Assembly (NCBI GenBank): GCA_002773185.1
Contig: PFBU01000056.1
Location: forward strand, 2,906-12,880
Length of the DNA: 9,975 nt
Reading direction: 5' to 3'
DNA from: Candidatus Magasanikbacteria bacterium CG10_big_fil_rev_8_21_14_0_10_36_16
Lineage (GTDB): Bacteria > Patescibacteriota > Patescibacteriia > Magasanikbacterales > UBA922
Positions within the stretch are counted from its first letter, which is position 1, and the number at the start of each line of letters is the position of its first letter. Under the pieces are notes generated by a model. That model made no database searches, was not told the origin of the DNA, and saw only the letters and a list, made by a program, of their open reading frames with translations. Below are positions 1 to 5,787 of the stretch, one piece after another. Made by a program: the position numbers and the translations under genes.

Positions 1-1686
1 GAAAGTAGGACTTTGGCTACTATTACCTTTCAAAATCTTTTCCGTATGTATGACAAATTGTCTGGTATGACTGGTACGGCTAAGACTGAAGAAGAAGAAT
101 TTTACAAAATTTATGCACTTGAAGTGTTGGTCATCCCAACCAACAAACCAGATGCTCGTGTAGATTTTCCCGATAGAATTTATCGCACTGAAAATGGTAA
201 AAATAAAGCAATTGTAGAAAAAATAAAAGAATGTCAAACCAAAGGTCAGCCAGTACTTATTGGTACGATTTCTGTGGAGAAAAATGAATATCTAAGTCAA
301 TATTTGACAATCAATGGGATTCAACATGAAATTTTGAATGCCAAGAATCATGAACGTGAAGGTGAAATCATTGCTCAAGCTGGTCGCCCTGGAGCTGTGA
401 CTCTAGCTACCAACATGGCTGGTCGTGGTGTGGATATTAAACTTGGTGGCGTGCCTTTTAATACCGACACTTTTGAAAAAGTAAAACAAGCCAGTGGTTT
501 GTTTGTACTTGGTACTGAGCGTCATGAATCTCGTCGTATAGACAATCAGCTTCGAGGACGCTCTGCACGTCAGGGTGATCCTGGTGAAACTCAATTTTTT
601 GTCTCTACTGAAGATGACTTAATGCGTATTTTTGCTGGCGACAGACTCAAAAATGTTATGACTCGTTTCAACGTGCCAGAAGACATGCCAATTGAACAAA
701 AATTTATTACCAAAATGCTCGAAGGTGCTCAGAAAAAAGTGGAGTCTCACCATTTTGACACTCGCAAACATTTGCTTGAATATGATGATGTCTTGAACAA
801 ACAACGTGCTGTGATTTACAAAAAACGTCGTCATGTTTTGAATCTGGCTGAAAAAGAAATGAAGGGTATAGCTACTGAAGCTGAGGTAATAGAAGATAAA
901 AAAACTGGAGAAGAAAATGAAGAAAAATCAGAAATTATAAAATCCAAAGAAGAATCTTTGTCACTTCATGATATGATTATGGAAATGATTGTAAATGAAA
1001 TAGAGTTTATTGTATCTTTTCATACTAATACAGAAGATGATACACAATGGAATACACAAGAAGTCTATGAAACTATTAGAACTATTTTTCCATTGAATGA
1101 TGAAGACAAAAAAGAAATTTTTGATTTGGGCAAAGATAATAGTGAACAAAATATTAGTGAAGTAGAACGTCGTGATAAGTTGGTAGAATTTTTATTAGCT
1201 AAAGCTCGTCATCAATATACTGAAATGACCAAAAATATTCAAGATCAGATTGCTACTACAGAAGACAAACCGAAAGTAATTGCTGAATTACAAAAGAGTG
1301 TCTTGCTTCGTACTGTGGATAATCTTTGGGTAGAATATTTGGTAGCTATAGATTATCTTCGTACTGGTATTGGTCTGATGGGTTATGGTCAACGTGATCC
1401 TTTGGTAGAGTACAAACAAGAAAGTTTTCATCTTTTCAATCAATTACTTGCTAATATTCAAAAAGAAGTTGTCTATACATTTTTCAAAATAAATATTGGT
1501 TTGCAATTAGCACCAAGTATTATGGCCACAGACAAAATGACACTAAAAGGTGCTGAAAAAACAACTAATGCCGAAGCTGGGATTGTTGAAGGAAAAGTTC
1601 GTGATGACGAAGGGCACAAAGTTGGTCGTAATGATGCTTGTCCTTGTGGTTCAGGAAAGAAATATAAGAAGTGTCATGGAAAATAA
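1..1686 (+). CDS. secA: Preprotein translocase ATPase SecA, C-terminal part (5' end cut by window)
   Basis: SecA is the cytoplasmic ATPase motor that drives preproteins through SecYEG. The frame is open from base 1, and the first codons read ESRTLATITFQN, internal SecA sequence, so the gene starts upstream; perhaps 350-400 residues (first ATPase half and preprotein-binding domain) are missing. Numbering from the first visible codon (561 residues), GMTGTA opens the visible part, QPVLIGT is near 83-89, NMAGRGVDIKLG lies at 138-149 and TERHESRRIDNQLRGRSARQ at 172-191: the second nucleotide-binding fold with its arginine-finger motif. ARQ replaces the usual GRQ there. EGAQKKVE and LLEYDDVLNKQR (258-269) mark the helical scaffold, and GYGQRDPL (461-468) a later conserved block. 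The tail CPCGSGKKYKKCH (547-559) is the zinc site that binds SecB or ribosomes in other bacteria. A Glu/Lys-rich stretch at about 285-322 looks inserted. Family assignment is certain. Confidence 0.98.
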   Translation, partial: ESRTLATITFQNLFRMYDKLSGMTGTAKTEEEEFYKIYALEVLVIPTNKPDARVDFPDRIYRTENGKNKAIVEKIKECQTKGQPVLIGTISVEKNEYLSQYLTINGIQHEILNAKNHEREGEIIAQAGRPGAVTLATNMAGRGVDIKLGGVPFNTDTFEKVKQASGLFVLGTERHESRRIDNQLRGRSARQGDPGETQFFVSTEDDLMRIFAGDRLKNVMTRFNVPEDMPIEQKFITKMLEGAQKKVESHHFDTRKHLLEYDDVLNKQRAVIYKKRRHVLNLAEKEMKGIATEAEVIEDKKTGEENEEKSEIIKSKEESLSLHDMIMEMIVNEIEFIVSFHTNTEDDTQWNTQEVYETIRTIFPLNDEDKKEIFDLGKDNSEQNISEVERRDKLVEFLLAKARHQYTEMTKNIQDQIATTEDKPKVIAELQKSVLLRTVDNLWVEYLVAIDYLRTGIGLMGYGQRDPLVEYKQESFHLFNQLLANIQKEVVYTFFKINIGLQLAPSIMATDKMTLKGAEKTTNAEAGIVEGKVRDDEGHKVGRNDACPCGSGKKYKKCHGK

Positions 1687-1713
1687 AAAAACAATGAACA
1701 ATTAGTAACTAAC

Positions 1714-1738
1714 AATTAACAAATAACTTTTGTTAATT
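1714..1738. repeat. Inverted repeat after secA (10-bp arms)
   Basis: AATTAACAAA (1714-1723) and TTTGTTAATT (1729-1738) are perfect 10-bp arms around a 5-nt loop, starting 27 bp after the secA stop. The following sequence is not a clean T-run, so it is at best a weak terminator or an RNA 3'-end stabiliser. The AT-only character also allows chance origin. The octamer AACAATTA occurs at the start of the arm and again just upstream. Confidence 0.45.
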
Positions 1739-1749
1739 TCAATTGGAAT

Positions 1750-1767
1750 GACAAACGTCAGTTTGTC
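1750..1767. repeat. Small perfect hairpin GACAAAC-GTCA-GTTTGTC
   Basis: A perfect 7-bp stem with a 4-nt loop lies 12 bp after the previous inverted repeat. It lacks a T-tract on either strand, so it does not look like a standard intrinsic terminator. Two hairpins in a row after secA may together protect or define the mRNA 3' end; that role is inference. Confidence 0.45.
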
Positions 1768-1834
1768 CTGTAAAATAAAAGAGTGTACTCATAGATTATT
1801 TGTAATTTTATATTTTTTTGCTTATTTTTTAGAA

Positions 1835-1846
1835 AAGACATGTCTT
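1835..1846. promoter_or_regulatory. 12-bp perfect palindrome upstream of the ncRNA promoter
   Basis: AAGACATGTCTT is a perfect palindrome whose end is 29 bp before the -35 box at 1876. Its position suits a dimeric regulator acting on the ncRNA promoter, but no regulator is visible in the window and the site occurs once, so an operator role is only a possibility. Confidence 0.3.
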
Positions 1847-1875
1847 ACTAAAATACTCAAAATTTGGCTCAACCA

Positions 1876-1904
1876 TTGACTTTTTTGTTATTTTATGCTA
1901 TTAT
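1876..1904 (+). promoter_or_regulatory. Strong sigma-70-type promoter for the structured RNA
   Basis: TTGACT (1876-1881) and TATTAT (1899-1904) are separated by 17 bp, with an extended -10 TG at 1896-1897. This predicts a start near 1911, exactly where the sequence turns from AT-rich to GC-rich. No good open reading frame follows, which supports a dedicated promoter for a non-coding RNA. Confidence 0.75.
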
Positions 1905-1910
1905 CTCGCC

Positions 1911-2189
1911 AATCCCGTAAGTCGCGGGTAGGGAGGGTTCAATGGTATACGTTTATACTACCCTGGCGATGATTCCCGTTTGTTTGCTTCTCGTGTGGTG
2001 TCGGCGCAACGACATCCGTGATGGAGTATCCACGCGGGACGATGGCGACTAGTCGTCAACGCCAGAGCATCAGGACATGGCCCACCTGGATTCAATCCGG
2101 GCGACGCCTTCACTTCTTGTATTGTTTAATTGAATTATTTAAAAATTAAATTGATATTGTTTTATTTGACAGCCTTGGCTGTTTTTTTA
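1911..2189 (+). ncRNA. GC-rich structured non-coding RNA, family not identified
   Basis: The block from about 1911 to 2115 is about 56% G+C by hand count, well above its surroundings, has no credible reading frame, and sits between a near-consensus promoter and an intrinsic terminator, giving a transcript of about 279 nt. Hand folding gives GUCG/CGAC closing 1921-1924 to 2102-2105; hairpin 1945-1949/1954-1958; CCU plus GAUG (1962-1964, 1968-1971) with CAUCAGG (2068-2074); a long arm CCCG/CGGG (1975-1978/2035-2038), CGUG/CACG (1992-1995/2031-2034) and GGUGUCG/CGACAUC (1997-2003/2010-2016) with a GCGCAA loop; UGGCG/CGCCA (2043-2047/2060-2064); and CCUGGA/UCCGGG (2085-2090/2096-2101). Signatures of RNase P RNA, SRP RNA and tmRNA are absent. 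The length of about 200 nt for the GC-rich part, the central apical arm and a 3' CCCACCU-hairpin allow a divergent 6S RNA, but the long closing stem of 6S is not evident. RNA status is fairly sure; the class is open. Confidence 0.72.
2169..2188 (+). terminator. Intrinsic terminator of the structured RNA
   Basis: ACAGCC-TT-GGCTGT forms a short GC-containing stem (2169-2182) followed directly by a run of T to 2188. It ends the RNA transcript about 270 bp before secD, so secD needs its own promoters. Confidence 0.7.
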
Positions 2190-2284
2190 TTATATACCTA
2201 GTATTGAAATAAAGCTTATTATAGAGACGTATTTCTTGTGTATAGCTAACAAATTTGTCAAATCTTTCTTGTTATTAACTAGCC

Positions 2285-2313
2285 TTGACGTTTTCTTCAA
2301 AAACCAGTACAAT
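2285..2313 (+). promoter_or_regulatory. Promoter P1 of secDF
   Basis: TTGACG (2285-2290) and TACAAT (2308-2313) have a 17-bp spacer, a near-consensus housekeeping promoter with a predicted start near 2320, about 137 nt before the secD start codon. Confidence 0.65.
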
Positions 2314-2349
2314 AGTGCCACTTGATTGCTCTCTATTATGCAAAGAAGT

Positions 2350-2377
2350 TTGTGGTGTTTTCTAAAAATGCTATACT
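2350..2377 (+). promoter_or_regulatory. Promoter P2 of secDF
   Basis: TTGTGG (2350-2355) and TATACT (2372-2377) have a 16-bp spacer and an extended -10 TG at 2369-2370. The predicted start near 2384 leaves a leader of about 73 nt. Together with P1 this gives secD tandem promoters. Confidence 0.6.
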
Positions 2378-2425
2378 ATGTGCGTAGTTTATTTTGCTAA
2401 GAGCTTTTAGAATTACAAATAATTT

Positions 2426-2444
2426 CTCGATATAGTTTCGGGAG
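2426..2444 (+). promoter_or_regulatory. secD ribosome binding site inside a weak hairpin
   Basis: GGGAG at 2440-2444 is the only Shine-Dalgarno-like element before the secD ATG (2457), 12 nt away, which is longer than ideal. CTCGA (2426-2430) can pair with TCG and AG of this element with a 2-nt bulge, so the site could be partly hidden. The helix is short and its effect is uncertain. Confidence 0.35.
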
Positions 2445-2456
2445 CTAAGTAAAATT

Positions 2457-4499
2457 ATGACAAAAGGAAATATTCGTGGGAAAATAAGATGGGGGATTTT
2501 TGGTATCATTGCCTTACTTTTTGTATCTGGGGTTTTTGTAGCGCCACAATTCTTTAACAGAGGTATTGATTGGGCAAATAATACAATACATTTAGGTTTG
2601 CCACATGTGTCAGAACGTGATTTTCGTCTTGGCCTAGATTTGCAAGGTGGTGCTCATCTAGTTTACGAAGCTGATACTAGTAATATTCCAGCAGGTGAAG
2701 AAGCTGCTGCTGTTGAAGGTGTTCGTGATGTCATTGAAAAAAGAATAAATGGTATTGGTGTTTCCGAAGCGCAAGTCCAAACTACTCAAGTCGGTGAAGC
2801 TCGTCGTATCATTGTGGAGTTGCCAGGTGTGTCTGATGTACAACAAGCTATTTCTATGATTGGGGCCACACCTATTTTGGAATTCAAAGAAATAAATGAT
2901 ACACCTGCTCGTGAACTTACAATAGATGAACAAAAACAAATGGATGAGTACAATAAAGATGCCAAAACTAAAGCAACAGATCTTTTGAAAAAAATAAAAA
3001 ATGGTGCTAAATTTGAGGACGTAGCTACGGAAAGTTCAGAAGATACTAATAGCAAAAATAATGGTGGTTATCTGAATTATATTAACAATCAATCACAATA
3101 TCTGGAACTTTATGACTGGGCTCAAACTGCCAAAGAAGGGGATATAAGTAAAACTTTGGTAAGTAGTACCGAGGGTTATAATATTTTGAAGAGAGGTGCT
3201 GAGCGTGATGGTGAAAAAGAAGTAAAAGCTAGTCATATTTTGATTTGTTATAAAGGTGCGCAAAATTGTAATAGTGAAACATATTCCAAAGAAGAAGCTC
3301 TTGCCAAAGCACAAGAAATCTATAATGAGGCTACAGCTGACAACTTTGCACAATTAGCCAAAGACAATTCTACAGATCCAAGTGTGGCTCAAAATAATGG
3401 CGACTTGGGTTGGTTTGGTACAGGACAGATGGTACCAGCTTTTGAAAAAGCTGTTTTTGATGCTGAAAAAGGTCAGATTATTGGGACGGTAGAGACAGAT
3501 TTTGGGTTTCATGTTATTTACAAAAAAGATGAAAGAAACACCAAGGAATACGAACTTTGGAGAATTTTGGTAAAAACAGAAAAAGCTACTGACATTTTAC
3601 CTCCGCCAGATCCTTGGAAAAACACAGATTTGTCTGGCAAAAATTTGAAACACTCCGAAGTGGTAAGTGATCAACAAACTGGCGCTGTGCAGGTTGCTCT
3701 AAATTTTGATAATGATGGAAAAAATTTATTTGCTGATATTACCAAACGTAATGTTGGTAAACAAGTGGCGATATTTTTGGACAATGATATTATTAGTGCC
3801 CCAACAGTACAAACAGTCATTACTGATGGCCGAGCTGTGATTAGTGGTAGTTTCAATTTGCAAGATGCTAAATTACTTTCTCAAAGATTGAATGCTGGTG
3901 CTTTGCCAGTTCCTGTTAATTTGATTTCTCAAGAAACAGTTGGTGCTACCTTAGGTGCCAAATCTGTTAGTGCTAGTTTGTTTGCGGGGGTTATTGGTGT
4001 CTTGTTGGTTATGCTATTTATGCTTATTTATTATCGTTTACCAGGTTTATTGTCAGTTATTACTTTGACATTATATATTACTTTGACTTTGGCTATCTTC
4101 AAGCTTATTGGTGTGACACTTACCTTGGCGGGTATTGCTGGTTTCATTCTTTCTATTGGTATGGCAGTTGACGCCAACGTTCTTATTTTTGAACGTCTCA
4201 AAGAAGAATTGAGAGAGGGTAAGAGTCTAAAAGCTGGTGTGGAAGAAGGTTTCAAACGTGCTTGGTCTTCTATTCGTGATAGTAATATTTCTACACTTAT
4301 TACTTGTGTTTTGCTTATCTGGTTTGGTACTAGTTTTGTGCAAGGTTTTGCTGTTACTTTAGGAATTGGTGTTTTGTTATCTATGTTTAGTGCTATTACT
4401 ATCACCAGAGTTATGCTTAGATTTGTTGTGCCTTGGTTCAAGAAGCGCGATGGAGGTTGGCTTTTTGTCGGTACTTTTACTAATAAAGAACAAAAATAA
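2457..4499 (+). CDS. secD: SecD translocase subunit with inserted parvulin-type domains
   Basis: SecD pairs with SecF in the membrane and uses ion flow to help pull exported proteins off SecYEG. The 680-residue protein has a first membrane helix at about 12-32, the D1 motif FRLGLDLQGGAHLVYEAD (56-73), a P1 extracytoplasmic domain, and a C-terminal block of five helices (about 505-655) with the signature GMAVDANVLIFERLKEE (568-584). The P1 domain is interrupted at about 160-357. Residues 254-357 read as a parvulin (PpiC-type) prolyl isomerase: KASHILI, then GDLGWFGTGQMVPAFEKAVF and GFHVIYKK. Residues 160-247 look like a second, degenerate copy (AKFEDVATESSED, NNGGYLNY, EGYNILKR). C264 and C271 lie in the loop after SHILI. 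SecD topology implies that the insert faces outward. Many SecD proteins are 400-620 residues, so the insertion explains the size. Catalytic activity is not shown by sequence alone. Confidence 0.97.
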   Translation: MTKGNIRGKIRWGIFGIIALLFVSGVFVAPQFFNRGIDWANNTIHLGLPHVSERDFRLGLDLQGGAHLVYEADTSNIPAGEEAAAVEGVRDVIEKRINGIGVSEAQVQTTQVGEARRIIVELPGVSDVQQAISMIGATPILEFKEINDTPARELTIDEQKQMDEYNKDAKTKATDLLKKIKNGAKFEDVATESSEDTNSKNNGGYLNYINNQSQYLELYDWAQTAKEGDISKTLVSSTEGYNILKRGAERDGEKEVKASHILICYKGAQNCNSETYSKEEALAKAQEIYNEATADNFAQLAKDNSTDPSVAQNNGDLGWFGTGQMVPAFEKAVFDAEKGQIIGTVETDFGFHVIYKKDERNTKEYELWRILVKTEKATDILPPPDPWKNTDLSGKNLKHSEVVSDQQTGAVQVALNFDNDGKNLFADITKRNVGKQVAIFLDNDIISAPTVQTVITDGRAVISGSFNLQDAKLLSQRLNAGALPVPVNLISQETVGATLGAKSVSASLFAGVIGVLLVMLFMLIYYRLPGLLSVITLTLYITLTLAIFKLIGVTLTLAGIAGFILSIGMAVDANVLIFERLKEELREGKSLKAGVEEGFKRAWSSIRDSNISTLITCVLLIWFGTSFVQGFAVTLGIGVLLSMFSAITITRVMLRFVVPWFKKRDGGWLFVGTFTNKEQK

Positions 4500-4503
4500 A
4501 AAT

Positions 4504-5535
4504 ATGATTAATATTGTTGGAAAAAGAAATATATTTTTTACTATCTCTGGTTTGTGGGTAGGGTTGAGTATCATCTTTGTATTAGTATTTGGTTTGAAGC
4601 CAGGTATTGATTTTACAGGTGGTTCACTGATGGAAATAAGTTTTACCTCTAGTCGTCCAAGTCTAAACGAAATGCAAGCAGAATTCACTGATAATACTTA
4701 TGGTAATGTTCGTGTACAACCAACTGAAAGTAATGGTTATATTTTGAAAATGAGGTTTGTTTCAGAAGAAGAACATCAAGCAGTCTTGAAAAAATTACGT
4801 GATAAATTTGAAGTGGTCAAAGATTCTGTTGTAAATGTAAGTAATGATGATAGTAATGACGTAAAATTGAAAAATGTTCAAGTCACTGCCGTCGCCAGTA
4901 CTACTACTGAGACTACTACTAGTACCAGACAAAATACTGATTCTAGTGAGAATAGACTTATTGAAGACCGTATTGAAACCATTGGTCCTGCTATTAGTTC
5001 ACAATTGCAACAAAGATCTATGGAAGCGGCTATGGCTGTGATTGTGGCTATTGTTCTTTATGTGGCTTACGCTTTTCGCAAAGTTACCAAGCCTGTTTCC
5101 TCTTGGAAATATGGTGTGACAGCTGTGATTGCTCTTATTCACGATGTGATGGGTACAATTGGTGTGTTTGCTTTACTTGGTCATTTTTATGGTGTAGAAG
5201 TAGATATTCCTTTTGTAGTAGCTATGCTTACTATCTTTGGTTATTCTGTCAATGATACTATTGTAGTATTCGATCGTGTACGTGAGAATTTGATCAAATA
5301 TGGTTATGAACATTTTGATGATGTGGTGAACAAAGGTGTCAACGAAACATTTTCTCGTTCTATCAATACTTCCTTTACTACTTTGTTAGTTTTGGTGGCT
5401 TTGTTCTTCTTTGGTGGTAGCACTATCCATTATTTTTCTTTAGCTCTGATTATTGGTATTTTCTTGGGTACCTACTCATCTATTTTCTTGGCTAGTCCAC
5501 TGTTAGTAGTTTGGCAAAAGATGGCTAAAAAATAA
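4504..5535 (+). CDS. secF: SecF translocase subunit
   Basis: SecF is the partner of SecD in the SecDF complex that helps proteins leave the Sec channel. The start at 4504 is chosen because MINIVGKRNIFFTISG is a normal SecF N-terminus; the frame stays open upstream but only as an overlap with secD. This gives 343 residues. A first helix spans about 10-30, then GIDFTGGSLMEI (34-45), a small extracytoplasmic domain, ETIGPAIS (158-165), and five helices from about 174 to 338 with the signature GYSVNDTIVVFDRVREN (246-262). Residues 131-150 form a Thr/Ser-rich low-complexity stretch just before the ETIGP motif, which I do not expect in most SecF proteins. The ATG lies 4 bp after the secD stop without a Shine-Dalgarno site, so translation is probably coupled to secD. 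Confidence 0.97.
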   Translation: MINIVGKRNIFFTISGLWVGLSIIFVLVFGLKPGIDFTGGSLMEISFTSSRPSLNEMQAEFTDNTYGNVRVQPTESNGYILKMRFVSEEEHQAVLKKLRDKFEVVKDSVVNVSNDDSNDVKLKNVQVTAVASTTTETTTSTRQNTDSSENRLIEDRIETIGPAISSQLQQRSMEAAMAVIVAIVLYVAYAFRKVTKPVSSWKYGVTAVIALIHDVMGTIGVFALLGHFYGVEVDIPFVVAMLTIFGYSVNDTIVVFDRVRENLIKYGYEHFDDVVNKGVNETFSRSINTSFTTLLVLVALFFFGGSTIHYFSLALIIGIFLGTYSSIFLASPLLVVWQKMAKK

Positions 5536-5551
5536 AAACATTTTATAATCA

Positions 5552-5579
5552 AAAAATTCCCGTAGTTTCGGGAATTTTT
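5552..5579 (+). terminator. Strong terminator after secDF, possibly bidirectional
   Basis: AAAAATTCCCG (5552-5562), a 6-nt loop and CGGGAATTTTT (5569-5579) form a perfect 11-bp stem that ends in T residues, 16 bp after the secF stop. The A-rich left arm gives a U-tract on the opposite strand too. It closes the secDF operon. Confidence 0.88.
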
Positions 5580-5585
5580 GTTTTG

Positions 5586-5594
5586 TGTTATAAT
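5586..5594 (+). promoter_or_regulatory. Extended -10 promoter for the 5623-9659 gene run
   Basis: TGT followed by TATAAT (5589-5594) is a consensus extended -10 element directly after the secF terminator. A matching -35 is poor because the position falls in the terminator. The predicted start near 5601 gives a leader of about 22 nt without a ribosome binding site. Confidence 0.5.
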
Positions 5595-5622
5595 ACTCAA
5601 TATAGTATTCTAATTTTTTTAT

Positions 5623-5784
5623 ATGAGTGATAAAATTTTACAACATCTTATTACTACTTTGGTAATAATTTTGTTGGCCTTGGTTTATTTTGCTGGATAT
5701 GTGGCTGGGACTTTGGGTTGGTTTTGGTTATTTTTAGGTCTGATACTGCTTTATCCTCTTATACACAAATTGTTAAATGTCTAA
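5623..5784 (+). CDS. Small two-helix membrane protein, 53 residues, unknown function
   Basis: The frame starts MSDKILQHLITTLVIILLAL and ends at the TAA at 5782-5784. It is almost wholly hydrophobic: one helix at about 9-29, a Gly-containing turn (YVAGTLG), and a second helix at about 31-48, with short polar ends. Gene status is supported by the promoter 29 bp upstream, the lack of any other use of this interval, and the 3-bp gap to the next start codon, which points to translational coupling. I do not recognise a family. A role as a small partner or stabiliser of the following membrane protein is a guess from position only. Confidence 0.75.
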   Translation: MSDKILQHLITTLVIILLALVYFAGYVAGTLGWFWLFLGLILLYPLIHKLLNV

Positions 5785-5787
5785 GAT

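Noticed and set aside
13..15. TTG codon as a start for SecA
   Set aside because: The frame is open from base 1 and the preceding codons (ESRT) match internal SecA sequence; the gene simply continues beyond the window.
2081..2105. T-arm-like sequence (CCTGG-ATTCAAT-CCGGG) suggesting a tRNA or tmRNA end
   Set aside because: The loop does not match TTC-R-A at the right place, no acceptor stem, anticodon arm or CCA end can be built, and no tag frame is visible.
1911..2115. Firm assignment of the RNA as 6S
   Set aside because: Length, a central apical arm and a 3' CCCACCU hairpin are compatible, but the long closing stem and open central bubble could not be drawn convincingly; kept only as an alternative.
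4366..4503. Upstream extension of secF overlapping secD
   Set aside because: The 46 extra residues are a frame-shifted reading of the secD C-terminus; the SecF family starts at MINIVGKRN (4504).
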